From Streptomyces griseiscabiei (GTDB lineage: Bacteria; Actinomycetota; Actinomycetes; Streptomycetales; Streptomycetaceae): a stretch of 64,000 nucleotides of DNA. Shown in pieces: positions 23,535 to 30,948 of this stretch; the first letter of the stretch is position 1; every line of letters starts with the position of its first letter. Location: NCBI RefSeq assembly GCF_020010925.1, contig NZ_JAGJBZ010000006.1, forward strand, positions 225,508 to 289,507, given 5' to 3'. A program made the translations under genes and the position numbers. A model generated the notes under the pieces. That model made no database searches. It saw only the letters and a list, made by a program, of their open reading frames with translations, and was not told the DNA's origin.

Positions 23535-24319
23535 CAGGCGGCCCCCGCCTCGGCCGGGCCGTCGCACTCGTCCGCGTCGTCGACCAGCGCGGCGATCTCG
23601 TCCGCGTCGGCCCCCGAGTCCGCCGCGAGCTGCGCCCAGCCGGTCTCCGTCCAGCTGTGCCGGTGGGCGGCGTTGTCCGCGCACGGGCACTCCTCGTCGG
23701 CGCACCGGCACCCCGGGTTGACGCACAGGACCGTACGCCAGGCCGGCATGGCCCGCAGCGACACCGAATCGCACCACGGGCAGCGGCCGTTGACGCGGAC
23801 CAGGGTCTCGGGGTCGCCGAGGGTGCGGCCGCAGCGGCGGGCCATCCGGCGGCACTCGTCGAGGACGTGCCGGGCCAGGACCGGATGCCCGGCGACGTCG
23901 TCGAGCAGCGCGGCGATCCGGCCCAGCCGCCGCGGCACGTCCGCGCGCGGGGGGCGGCCGAGCCCGAGCTTCTCCCGGACCGCCTCCTCCAGTTCGACCA
24001 CCCCGTCGGTGACGTCCCGTACGGCGTCGGAGACATGGAGGCGGATCGGGGCGGTGCCCGCGCCCAGCGGGGCGAGGCCGTGCTGCTCGCCGAGCAGGGC
24101 CTCGGCGCGCTCCGCGGCGTCCCGTTCGCCGAGGGCGCGGAGGGCGGCCGGGCCCAGTGGCGGGCGGGAACGGGTCCCGCCGCCCGGTCGGCCCGGGGCC
24201 AACTCCTGGAGCAATTCAGGGAATTGGCGGCGCAGGATGTCGATCCAGCGGGCGGCGCGGGCGGTGTGCTGCGCGGCGAGGCCTGAGGACATGGTGGACA
24301 CACTCCGATCTGGGGCCAT
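23534..24319 (-). CDS. Cys-rich (zinc-ribbon-like) regulatory-region protein
   Basis: A 261-residue protein from the ATG at 24319, chosen because GAAGGG lies 7 bases upstream; open frame further upstream has no ribosome site. The N-terminal half is helical (ARAARWIDILRRQFPELLQEL ... VVELEEAVREKLGLG). The C-terminal part has CPWCDS, LCVNPGCRCADEECPC and a following His, consistent with a zinc-binding ribbon. It is cotranscribed with the small HTH gene. Similar genes accompany Streptomyces tail/prophage regions, but I know no function. Palindromic operator sites precede it, so it is probably under the XRE regulator. Confidence 0.65.
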   Translation of the reverse strand: MAPDRSVSTMSSGLAAQHTARAARWIDILRRQFPELLQELAPGRPGGGTRSRPPLGPAALRALGERDAAERAEALLGEQHGLAPLGAGTAPIRLHVSDAVRDVTDGVVELEEAVREKLGLGRPPRADVPRRLGRIAALLDDVAGHPVLARHVLDECRRMARRCGRTLGDPETLVRVNGRCPWCDSVSLRAMPAWRTVLCVNPGCRCADEECPCADNAAHRHSWTETGWAQLAADSGADADEIAALVDDADECDGPAEAGAA

Positions 24320-24669
24320 CAGAAGCCCTTCGACGGCAACCAAGAGCTGGGGCGGCGGCAACTGAAGGGAAAGGAGAGTCTCCTGTTGTTGCGAGCCCGC
24401 ACACAGCTTCACATGTTGCGATCTCGCGCGCAACGGAGATCGAGGATCACCTCGACGGACGGAAGGGGTCGCGTCGAGAATCGGCCAACGGCCGGTTCGG
24501 GGCGGATCGGGGTGGGAGTGGGGTGTGAGCAGGGCGAGAACGAGGTCGGAACAAGGCCGGATTGACGAAGGGTGCTCACTCAACCTTTACTCGTGCGTGC
24601 GCGCAACGGCATAGTTCGCGTGCGCACGACCGCTAAAGTGGGGGTGCAGCCGAGGGGAGCGTCCACAAA
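24320..24669. promoter_or_regulatory. Divergent control region with GTTGCG operators
   Basis: A 350-bp gene-free stretch between the zinc-ribbon gene and the XRE regulator. It contains GTTGCGATCTCGCGCGCAAC (24415-24434), a GTTGCGAGCCCGC half-site copy (24388-24400), and two GC-rich copies (GTGCGTGCGCGCAAC at 24593-24607 and GTTCGCGTGCGCAC at 24613-24626) immediately ahead of the XRE start. The arrangement resembles a phage genetic switch in which a repressor controls both directions. Confidence 0.6.
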
Positions 24670-25146
24670 ATGAAAAGCGATGCCGAACACATCGACGAGT
24701 TCGCAGCCTGGATCGAAGGCGTGATGCGGGCGCGCGGGTACGACATCGACAGCCCGCGCGGTGGTGGCAAGACCAAGCTCGCCGAGGACGCGGGGGTGCA
24801 CCGGGCGGCCATCACCCGGCTGCTGCAGCGCCAGAGCATGCCCGACCTGGAGACGATGCGGGGTCTGTCCCGTGCGCTCGGCATCCCGGTCCGGGATGTC
24901 CTGATCCGATCGGGCAAGCTGACCGAGCAGGATCTGCCGCAGGCCCCGGCACCCCCCGAGACCGGTGCGGTCCCGGCCGGCCACACGCTCTCCGCCGACC
25001 AGGCGGCGACCGCGCTCGGCATCCCGGACCACCTCCGGGCGGCCTTCGTGCAGATCACCGAACAGCTCAGACTCGGCGCGCCCACGGGCCCGGCGATCCC
25101 GGAGGCGGGCGCGGGCGCGGGGGCGGACGGCCAGGCGGGCACCTGA
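24670..25146 (+). CDS. XRE-family regulator of the tail cluster
   Basis: A 158-residue protein with an N-terminal HTH_3 domain (GGGKTKLAEDAGVHRAAITRLLQRQSMPDLETMRGLSRALGIPVRDVLIRSGKL), then a Pro-rich linker and a small helical C-terminal domain (ADQAATALGIPDHLRAAFVQITEQLRLG). It is divergent from the tail operon across the operator-bearing region and is the best candidate for its repressor or activator. GAGGGGAGC upstream supports the ATG. A decayed copy of its 3' half lies at 30431-30598. Confidence 0.85.
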   Translation: MKSDAEHIDEFAAWIEGVMRARGYDIDSPRGGGKTKLAEDAGVHRAAITRLLQRQSMPDLETMRGLSRALGIPVRDVLIRSGKLTEQDLPQAPAPPETGAVPAGHTLSADQAATALGIPDHLRAAFVQITEQLRLGAPTGPAIPEAGAGAGADGQAGT

Positions 25147-25608
25147 GTCACCTCCGGTACGCGCCAGGGTCCGCCGCTCCGGCGACGACGTGGTCCTCAG
25201 CTGGGAGGCGGGCGGCACGGACCCGCCCAGCTGTGCGGGGGAGTCGTCGAGCTGCCTCCTCTTGAGGGTGCCTCGGAGGAGGGGAGGGGGCGCGGGCCGG
25301 TGGTGGGCGCGGTGGCGGGGTCGTCGCTCTCGTACAGGGGCACGGCTCCGCGGCGGTGTCGGCGGGCTCGCGGCGGCGTACGTCACGGGTGCGCTGTGGC
25401 CGGCGGGGCGCGGCCGTCCGGTGCATGGCCGAACTGGAGCCTTCAGCAGGGCGCTTCTGGCGGAGTGCGGGCCGGTCGGCCACGGTCCCGCGGCGGTGGG
25501 TGACGCCCCCGGTCCTGCCGACCGCGCTCTCCTCCCTCCACCGCCCCTGACCCGTCTCCCGCACCGTCACGCCCCGGAACTCGACCGACCGTCACGCCCC
25601 GCGCAGCC
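25147..25608. other. Gene-free junction containing the right direct repeat
   Basis: No credible gene. The only structure is the 87-bp copy of the envelope-gene end (25168-25254). The rest is GC-rich sequence without ribosome sites or family-like translation, and probably marks the edge of the tail-cluster insertion. Confidence 0.6.
25168..25254 (+). repeat. Right 87-bp direct repeat flanking the tail cluster
   Basis: Partner of 10885-10971. Translated, it gives RRSGDDVVLSWEAGGTDPP followed by SCAGESSS, clearly the C-terminus of the envelope protein at 10145-10972, but the stop codon has been lost and substitutions have accumulated. It begins 21 bp after the stop of the XRE gene. Confidence 0.75.
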
Positions 25609-25889
25609 TCACAGCCCCGTGCCGCCGGTCGCGGCGATGCGCCGGCCCGTGATCCAACGGGCGTCGTCCGAGGTGAGGAGGGCGACGATGTCCGCGACGT
25701 CCGTGGGCTGTCCCATGCGGCCGAACACGGACAGCGACGCGTGGGCGGCCTCGTTCTCGGGTGGGGACCAGGGCTGCCTGTTCAGGTCCGTCTTGACGAA
25801 GCCCGGTGCCACGGAGTTCGCCGTGATCTGCCGGGCCCCAACTCCTTGGCGTGCGTGCGGGTGAGGGCGTCGAGCGCGCTCTTGGCCAT
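25609..25889 (-). pseudogene. Short-chain dehydrogenase remnant
   Basis: The C-terminal half of an SDR: AKSALDALTRTHAKELG at the catalytic-helix region, then, after a one-base loss in a G run near 25840, RQITANSVAPGFVKTDLN ... VADIVALLTSDDARWITGRRIAATGGTGL to the stop. The Rossmann TGxxxGIG part and the catalytic Tyr are missing. The position next to butyrolactone genes raises the possibility that it was once a butenolide or butyrolactone reductase, but that is speculation. Confidence 0.8.
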
Positions 25890-26024
25890 TCAGCGCAGCC
25901 CTTGTCTTCCCCCGTCTTCCCTGTGGCGGCGATGGGTCCATCGGACCCGTGAGGACGTTTCCCGTACGGCCTCGTGCGAAGCGTGGGCCGGCGTACCCGA
26001 CGGGCTTTCCCCAGGCGGTTGAAA

Positions 26025-26042
26025 AAACCGCATGACCGGTTT
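26025..26042 (+). promoter_or_regulatory. ARE-like site upstream of the HAD gene
   Basis: AAACCG-CATGAC-CGGTTT, a perfect 6-6-6 inverted repeat flanked by A-rich sequence, 80 bp before the GTG of the HAD hydrolase gene. It matches the architecture of the other autoregulatory elements in this region, which are the target class of ArpA/ScbR-type receptors. Confidence 0.75.
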
Positions 26043-26121
26043 AATAATGACCACAGGTGGTGTTCTCGTCACCCGACATCCTCAGGCCCGCATCCGTGCG
26101 GCTCGACCCAAGGTGGTCCCA

Positions 26122-26850
26122 GTGGCCTTTCGGCATGTGCGTCTGATCGCGGTGAACATCGACGGGGTTCTGCTGAACGACACCTTCAGCCCGGTCTTCC
26201 ACCGGTTCGTGGCCAGTCGTGGCGGCGCCTACACCGCCGAACTGGAACGGACCGTGCTGTCGCAGTCGCAGCTCCGGGCCGCCGCGGCACTGGGCGGGCC
26301 GGGGTCGGTGCCCGAGGAGGTCGCGGAGGCGTACTTCCAGGAGCGGGACGAGTACCTCAGGGAGCATCCCGTGCGGGTCCTTCCGGGGGCCGGCGGGCTG
26401 CTCGAACGGCTGCGCGCCACCGGGGCGTCCCTGGTGTGCTACGGCGGCCTGGAACGGGCCCACTTCGACCGGTACCTGGCCCCGTTCGCCGCGTACTTCG
26501 ACGGCCCCGGTTACGTGTGCACCAACGGATTCCGTCCCGGAGTACGGGAGATCGCCGAGGACATCTTCGGACTGCCCTGCGGCGAGACGCTGTTCATCGA
26601 CGACGTGGCGCGTGTGGCCGAGGTCGCCCGGACCTTGGGAGCGGCCTTCATCGGGCATCCGACCACCTACGCCCACAGCTTCCAGCGGCAGCTGATGCAA
26701 GAGGCCGGGGTGCGGCACGTGGTCGGGTCGCTCGACGGGATCGACGAATCGCTGCTGAGGACCGTGGACGCCGAGGCCGGGGCCGAGGCCGGCCGGCCTC
26801 GGCTCGCGGACGCCGGGTGTGCCGACCGCCGTGTCCCTGCGATGGCGTGA
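26122..26850 (+). CDS. HAD-family hydrolase of the butyrolactone locus
   Basis: A 242-residue haloacid-dehalogenase-like protein beginning VAFRHVRLIAVNIDGVLLND (motif I is VNIDGV, where the first Asp of the canonical DxD is Asn). It continues with VLPGAGGLLERLRATGASLVCYGG and the motif IV region ETLFIDDVARVAEVARTLG. The GTG at 26122 follows AAGGTGG; upstream ATGs overlap the ARE and are unlikely. HAD proteins accompany afsA and receptor genes in several Streptomyces clusters and could remove the phosphate from the butenolide intermediate. That role is inferred, and the Asn at the nucleophile position raises doubt about phosphatase activity. Confidence 0.75.
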   Translation: MAFRHVRLIAVNIDGVLLNDTFSPVFHRFVASRGGAYTAELERTVLSQSQLRAAAALGGPGSVPEEVAEAYFQERDEYLREHPVRVLPGAGGLLERLRATGASLVCYGGLERAHFDRYLAPFAAYFDGPGYVCTNGFRPGVREIAEDIFGLPCGETLFIDDVARVAEVARTLGAAFIGHPTTYAHSFQRQLMQEAGVRHVVGSLDGIDESLLRTVDAEAGAEAGRPRLADAGCADRRVPAMA

Positions 26851-27156
26851 CACGACGGGGAAGCGATCGCCGACCAGGTACGGAAACCAGCACTCCGGAC
26901 GCTTTCGCGCGCTTCGCGTTTTCCTCTGCCCCGGAAGGCGCGCGAGGCCCAGGAAGGCACGCTGCGACCTACTTGACCAGCATGTTTCTCCTGCCGAGGA
27001 GAGGGTGCGGGCGTCAGGGGCCGTGAGGCGGGGGAGGGAGAATCGTCGGTAGCGCTGGTGAAGACCTTGACCGCAGAGTACAGTACCTTCTAGACGGTTT
27101 TTTCTTCGCTGACGCGTGTCACGTTGCGAAGGAGGCTTGAAGGAAGGGGAGACGCA
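26851..27156. other. Leader region of the first receptor gene
   Basis: A 306-bp stretch with no gene. It includes the short GCGCGCTTCGCG palindrome near 26911 and, at its right end, the ARE at 27083-27100 and the promoter of the receptor gene. Confidence 0.55.
27083..27100 (+). promoter_or_regulatory. ARE-like site upstream of receptor 1
   Basis: GTACCT-TCTAGA-CGGTTT, followed by a T run, 57 bp before the GTG of the receptor gene. One half-site is perfect and the other degenerate. The position fits autorepression, which is usual for butyrolactone receptors. Confidence 0.6.
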
Positions 27157-27804
27157 GTGGCCCAGCAAAAGCGAGCGATCGAGACGCGCCGTGCCGTGTT
27201 GGAGGCCGCCGCCGCGGTTTTCGCGGATCACGGGTACACAGCGGCGACGGTCGCGGACATCCTCCAGGTCGCGGGAGTGACCAAGGGCGCGCTCTACTTC
27301 CACTTCGATTCGAAGGAGGCGCTGGCCCGGGGGGTTCTGGAGGTCCAGACCGACCAGCCCCCGCCCGAGCATGAGATCAAGCTCCAGGAGATGGTGGACG
27401 TCATCATGACGGTGGCCCACCGGCTGCCGCTCGATCCCGTTCTGCGGGCCGGGGCCCGGCTCTCCGCGGACCCCACCGGCCGCAAGCACTACGGGAGCGC
27501 CTGGCCGCTGTGGGTCGACGTGCTGACCGAGATCGTGACCCGGGCCCGCGAACGCGGCGAGACCCTGTCGCACGTGGTGCCGCGCGAGGTCGCCGAACTG
27601 CTGGTCGGCACGTTCTACGGGGTGCAGGTCTATTCCCAGTTGGAGACCGGCCTGGAGGACGTCGAGCACCGCATCTCGGTACTGCTGCAGCACCTGCTGC
27701 CCTCCATCGCCTCGCCCGCGGTGCTGATGCGTCTGGACGTCGCCGCGGACCGCGGGGAACGTCTCGTCCGTCAAGCGGCGGCCCTGGTGCCCGCCTCGGC
27801 CTGA
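27157..27804 (+). CDS. Gamma-butyrolactone receptor 1 (ArpA/ScbR-like TetR regulator)
   Basis: A 215-residue TetR-family protein: AIETRRAVLEAAAAVFADHGYTAATVADILQVAGVTKGALYFHFDSKEALARGVLEVQ is the ArpA-type DNA-binding domain. The ligand domain keeps the Trp-containing segment HYGSAWPLWVDVLTEI expected in true butyrolactone receptors. The GTG at 27157 follows GGAAGGGGA. It faces the afsA-like gene convergently across a strong terminator. Such receptors repress their targets until the hormone binds; likely targets are the ARE sites here, including the perfect one before the P450 gene. Confidence 0.88.
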   Translation: MAQQKRAIETRRAVLEAAAAVFADHGYTAATVADILQVAGVTKGALYFHFDSKEALARGVLEVQTDQPPPEHEIKLQEMVDVIMTVAHRLPLDPVLRAGARLSADPTGRKHYGSAWPLWVDVLTEIVTRARERGETLSHVVPREVAELLVGTFYGVQVYSQLETGLEDVEHRISVLLQHLLPSIASPAVLMRLDVAADRGERLVRQAAALVPASA

Positions 27805-27873
27805 CGCGCCCGACAACTGCCCGGCTCACATCGGCCGTTGTCGACCGCTGTCGGTCGGGGCGTCCCCGTCCTC

Positions 27874-27912
27874 GTCCTCGTCCGGCCCCGTGCGACGGGG
27901 CCGGACGAGGAC
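27874..27912. terminator. Convergent bidirectional terminator
   Basis: A perfect 18-bp stem, GTCCTCGTCCGGCCCCGT (27874-27891) with its complement (27895-27912) and loop GCG, between the converging receptor 1 and afsA-like genes. It should stop transcription from both sides. Confidence 0.85.
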
Positions 27913-28001
27913 GTTCGGCTGTCGGCACCCGTGGTGGTCACGGGCCACCGCTGCCGCCGGTGAAGTCATGCGCGGCTTGAGGACGGGGAACGTCCGACCG
28001 T

Positions 28002-29018
28002 TCAGGCCGAGGCCGAGGCCGAAGTCGAGGTCGGTGCCGGTGCCACGGTCACGGCGGAGGTGAAGACGATCTTGCCGTTCTGGCGGCCCGTCACGAGCAC
28101 GCGTTCCTTGCCGTCCGTGTGCCGCGGAAGGGAACACACCTCGATCAGGCAGGGTGCGTCGAGTTCCGCGTAGCAGATGAACTCGGTGGTGATGCCCACC
28201 GGCAGGCAGGCGCGTCCCAGGAACGCCGACGTGGCCTGGCGGACGGCTTCCAGCAGCGCCATGCCCGGCACGTGGTCGACGGGGTGGTCGAAGAGCACCG
28301 GATGCCGGGTGTCCACCCTCAACTGCCAGCAGCCCGGCTCCGGCACCGGGGACAGGACGACATCCGTGGGAGAGAGCCGGCCGACGGTCTGCGGTGCCGT
28401 CGGGCTCGTCAGCGCGAGAGGAGTGGGGACACCGTCCTTGATCCTCGCGGCACGAAGGCGCCGGTAGACGGCCGGAGACGTGCAGGTGAAGGTGGCGGAC
28501 CCGGTCGCGGCCACCTGCCCCTCACGGTGGATCACGGCCGTGAAGTGAAGCCCCGAGAGATTCGAACCCCGGCGCTTGATGTCCGTGCAGGCGATCGCGA
28601 TGTCGAGAGAGGCCGGCGTGGCCCCGACGAGCAGGTGCTCGGGTGTGAGGTCGACTTCGAGGTCCCACATCAGGAACTGGTGGTCGATGGGGACGTCGAA
28701 CTCCGCGTGCGCCAGCAGGATTCCGGCCTGACGGACCGTTTCCGCTATGAGAAGCGGGTCGTGGCAGCCGTCGACGGCGTCGAAGAAGCCGTGCCGCCGG
28801 GGCCACTGCGCGGCCACGGTGAAATGAGTGTCGTCCTCGCGTTCCCAGTCGGTGAGCATCACCTCGGCGACGCTGGCACGGTGCACCAGTTCCTTGGGAA
28901 CGGTGCTGGTCAGAGACGGAAAACGGGGCAGGACGACACGTGCCGTCGCTGCGTTGCCCTGTTCGGCGGGACGAGCGCCGGTGATGGGATGTTCGACGCG
29001 GAAAGTGCTCGCAGACAT
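28002..29018 (-). CDS. afsA: AfsA/ScbA-type gamma-butyrolactone synthase
   Basis: A 338-residue protein with two AfsA repeats: VPKELVHRASVAEVMLTDWEREDDTHFTVAAQWPRRHGFF (residues about 40-80) and LSPTDVVLSPVPEPGCWQLRVDTRHPVLFDHPVDHVPGMALLEAVRQA (about 215-265). The family joins a beta-ketoacyl group to dihydroxyacetone phosphate, the committed step of butyrolactone or butenolide hormone synthesis. The ATG at 29018 follows GGGGGAGAG. ARE-like half-sites lie in its promoter, so receptor feedback on hormone synthesis is likely. It stands between two receptor genes, as in other hormone-controlled antibiotic clusters. Confidence 0.9.
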   Translation of the reverse strand: MSASTFRVEHPITGARPAEQGNAATARVVLPRFPSLTSTVPKELVHRASVAEVMLTDWEREDDTHFTVAAQWPRRHGFFDAVDGCHDPLLIAETVRQAGILLAHAEFDVPIDHQFLMWDLEVDLTPEHLLVGATPASLDIAIACTDIKRRGSNLSGLHFTAVIHREGQVAATGSATFTCTSPAVYRRLRAARIKDGVPTPLALTSPTAPQTVGRLSPTDVVLSPVPEPGCWQLRVDTRHPVLFDHPVDHVPGMALLEAVRQATSAFLGRACLPVGITTEFICYAELDAPCLIEVCSLPRHTDGKERVLVTGRQNGKIVFTSAVTVAPAPTSTSASASA

Positions 29019-29079
29019 GTCTCTCCCCCTGGGCCAAGAAGCGTGAAGTCGATGTGAAGGGTCCCTCAGGCCTGTGAAG

Positions 29080-29116
29080 ATACATACCACCCGGTTTACT
29101 TTCTAGCGGTATGTTT
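29080..29116 (-). promoter_or_regulatory. ARE-like half-sites in the afsA promoter
   Basis: ACATACC (29082-29088) and GGTATGT (29108-29114) form an inverted repeat around a CGGTTT half-site. Under a 6-6-6 model these are two imperfect overlapping sites: ATACAT-N6-CGGTTT and TTTACT-N6-CGGTAT. They lie 62-98 bp upstream of the afsA-like start. Confidence 0.6.
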
Positions 29117-29427
29117 CATTCCGGCCGGACGGCCCGGCGAACGGCTGGTTTCCCGTGCGCGGAACTCCGGTCCCCCTGGTCGCAGACAGGGCGGCTGACC
29201 TCAGGTTCCTCCCTGGGATGCGGATGATTCCAGGGGTGCCCGTGGTGCCGTGAAACGTACGTTTTCAGCCGTGCGACGGGTTTGATCCGCGCGGTACGCG
29301 GTCCTGCGAGCGAAGAGGACCGACCTGGCAGCTCTCGCGGCGGTGCGGGTGACGCTGCGGCGGAGCGGCTGTGAACAGGGGTGGTCGGTGCTGATGTGCC
29401 CGCCGGGTGAGCGCCCTCGGCCGCCAT

Positions 29428-29445
29428 AAACCACACGCATGGTTT
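29428..29445. promoter_or_regulatory. ARE-like inverted repeat
   Basis: AAACCA-CACGCA-TGGTTT, perfect 6-6-6 symmetry, the same layout as the sites at 26025 and 30269. It lies in the afsA/receptor 2 intergenic region with no gene start close by. Confidence 0.6.
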
Positions 29446-29589
29446 GTTTTGCTTCTCGTGGGCGTGGAGGGCCGTTGCCGCTTGTCCCCGGGAGGGGAGG
29501 CGTCTTGATGACGCCGATCGTGGTGGCGGGCGCGTGCCCGATGGGCGAGGCCCTCGGGCCGGGCGGTGCCGTCGGCGGTGGCCGAGAGG

Positions 29590-30225
29590 TCAGAACCCCT
29601 GATCCTCGCCGGCCCCCGGCACGAACCCGGCCGGGCTGAAGTGGTGCCGCGCGGCGCTGCCCACGATGCGGGGCAGCAACAGCGCCCAGAACCGGGTCAG
29701 TACGACCCGCTCCAGCCAGCGGACGTCGCTCTCTCCCCGGGCCTGCAGGCCGGCCCCCACGGCGACCACGACGGCCGCCAGCTCCTCGGGCGAGGCGTCG
29801 GACACCAGGGCCCCCTCGCCGTCCGCGCGCGCGAGCGTGGCCTCGACCCATCGCTGCCAGTCGCCCCACAGGTCCGGCGCCGCCTCGGAGTGCTCGCCGC
29901 GACCGCTGAGCCGGAAGCCGACCCGCAGCACCACGTTCCGCCCGAGCTCCTGCACGAGGTCGTGGCTGGCGTCGATGAGCGCCTGCACGGTGTGGAGGTC
30001 ACGCGGGCGGGTGACCCGGCGCAGCTGCGCCTCCGCCTCGACGACCACGGTGTCCAGGAGCGCCGTCTTGTTGGGGAAGTGGAAGTGCAGCGCCCCGTTG
30101 CTGACGCCGGCCCTGGCGCTGATGGCCGCCAGCGAGACCGAGGCCGGGCCCTCCTGGTCCAGCAGTTCGGCCGCAGCCTTGATGAGGGCGTTGCGCGTAC
30201 GGATCGCGCGTTCCTGCGTGGCCAT
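29590..30225 (-). CDS. Gamma-butyrolactone receptor homologue 2 (TetR family)
   Basis: A 211-residue protein from the ATG at 30225 (a GTG 12 bases upstream is possible). DNA-binding domain: AIRTRNALIKAAAELLDQEGPASVSLAAISARAGVSNGALHFHFPNKTALLDTVVVEAE, of ArpA type. The ligand-domain segment APDLWGDWQRWVEATLARA retains Trp residues at the receptor position. Second receptors in Streptomyces clusters are often pseudo-receptors that bind antibiotics or other signals rather than the cognate butyrolactone. A perfect 20-bp palindrome lies 43 bp upstream, so autorepression is likely. Confidence 0.85.
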   Translation of the reverse strand: MATQERAIRTRNALIKAAAELLDQEGPASVSLAAISARAGVSNGALHFHFPNKTALLDTVVVEAEAQLRRVTRPRDLHTVQALIDASHDLVQELGRNVVLRVGFRLSGRGEHSEAAPDLWGDWQRWVEATLARADGEGALVSDASPEELAAVVVAVGAGLQARGESDVRWLERVVLTRFWALLLPRIVGSAARHHFSPAGFVPGAGEDQGF

Positions 30226-30267
30226 GGGCTCCGTCACTCTCCGTTCACCATCGAGATACCAGGCTAA

Positions 30268-30287
30268 CAAACCGACGAAGCGGTTTG
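30268..30287 (-). promoter_or_regulatory. Perfect ARE palindrome upstream of receptor 2
   Basis: CAAACCGACGAAGCGGTTTG is a 20-bp inverted repeat with 7-bp arms, AAACCG-N6-CGGTTT at its core, 43 bp upstream of the receptor 2 start. Confidence 0.8.
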
Positions 30288-30430
30288 CAGATGGAAGAGG
30301 CCTGTGTGCGGTATTCGGCTGGGAACGGACGTCTGCCGCGTACCCGGATCAGGCCCGTACACGCACAAGGGGCCTGCCTGCGGGGTAAAGGGCACCGGCA
30401 CCGTCGGCCGGGAGCTGTCCGTCGCGTGCG

Positions 30431-30598
30431 CAAGGTGATCGGCCGGGATCTGCCGCAGGCCCCGGCGCCCCCGAGTCCGGTGTGGTCCCGGTCGGCCGCA
30501 CGCCCTCCGTCGACCGGGCGGCGACCGCGCTCGGAATCCCGCCGGACCACCTCCGGGCGGCCTTCGTGCGGATCACCGAACGGCTCGGACTCGACGCG
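30431..30598 (+). pseudogene. Decayed duplicate of the XRE regulator 3' half
   Basis: Aligns to 24915-25080 (linker and C-terminal domain of the XRE regulator), with long identical blocks such as CGGGCGGCCTTCGTGC and GGATCTGCCGCAGGCCCCGG. A net one-base loss splits the frame: DLPQAPAP in one frame, then RAATALGIPPDHLRAAFVRITERLGLD in another. No HTH domain is present. Hence it is a nonfunctional fragment from duplication, 5.4 kb from its parent. Confidence 0.8.
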
Positions 30599-30632
30599 GC
30601 CCCGCCCGGGGTGGGTTCGGCGAGGGTGTTGC

Positions 30633-30650
30633 AAACCGCTAAAGCGGTAT
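30633..30650 (+). promoter_or_regulatory. ARE-like site in the StrR-like gene leader
   Basis: AAACCG-CTAAAG-CGGTAT, followed by GTTTTCC, with both half-sites good. It is 299 bp upstream of the StrR-like gene, and a terminator-like hairpin lies between, so it may control a leader transcript. Confidence 0.7.
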
Positions 30651-30726
30651 GTTTTCCTGGGTTGAAGCCGACCGAGTGAGGGCGGATCCCCCAGGAGGGG
30701 CCTCTCGTTTCTCGACAAAATGGACT

Positions 30727-30774
30727 CCCGCAGCCGTGCCTCCATCCCCCGGGGCACGGTTGCGGGCCGTTTTG
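30727..30774 (+). terminator. Terminator-like hairpin in the regulator leader
   Basis: CCCGCAGCCGTGCC (30727-30740) pairs with GGCACGGTTGCGGG (30753-30766) with one internal mismatch, followed by CCGTTTT. It lies between two ARE-like sites upstream of the StrR-like gene and could attenuate readthrough. Confidence 0.6.
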
Positions 30775-30853
30775 CGTAGGTTGGTCAGAATTTTCGGTGG
30801 CGTCGGGCCGACGGACCCCGTTGCGGAAAACCAGCCAACGGGCGGGGTAAAAA

Positions 30854-30871
30854 AACCCGTCCCCCTGGTAT
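30854..30871 (+). promoter_or_regulatory. ARE-like site at the StrR-like promoter
   Basis: AACCCG-TCCCCC-TGGTAT, followed by GTTT, 77 bp before the StrR-like start. It is weaker than the other sites, but its position implies direct control of the pathway activator by a butyrolactone receptor, as ArpA-type cascades work. Confidence 0.55.
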
Positions 30872-30948
30872 GTTTCTGCCACGGCTGAGAGGGCCACGGG
30901 GGAATGCAGAGCTGTGGCCCGCCCGTAACGGGGAGGAGCGAACACGTC

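Larger units (their letters stand above)
29019..29589. other. Gene-free control region between afsA and receptor 2
   Basis: 571 bp with no credible gene. It holds the ARE-like cluster at 29080-29116, the AT-rich palindrome GAAACGTACGTTTTC (29252-29266) and the ARE-like inverted repeat at 29428-29445. Short open frames here lack ribosome sites or family-like sequence. Confidence 0.6.
30226..30948. other. 723-bp control region before the StrR-like regulator
   Basis: No intact gene. In order: an ARE at 30268-30287 (receptor 2 side), a decayed copy of the XRE regulator 3' half (30431-30598), an ARE at 30633-30650, an intrinsic-terminator-like hairpin (30727-30774), an ARE-like site at 30854-30871 and the ribosome site GGGGAGGAG of the StrR-like gene. 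Confidence 0.65.

Noticed and set aside
29439..29639. Small plus-strand gene in the afsA/receptor 2 gap
   Set aside because: No ribosome site, Gly/Pro/Arg-biased translation, and the start overlaps an ARE-like palindrome.
30649..30888. Small gene starting at the ARE before the StrR-like gene
   Set aside because: The ATG is part of the ARE half-site, a terminator-like hairpin falls within the frame, and the translation matches no family.
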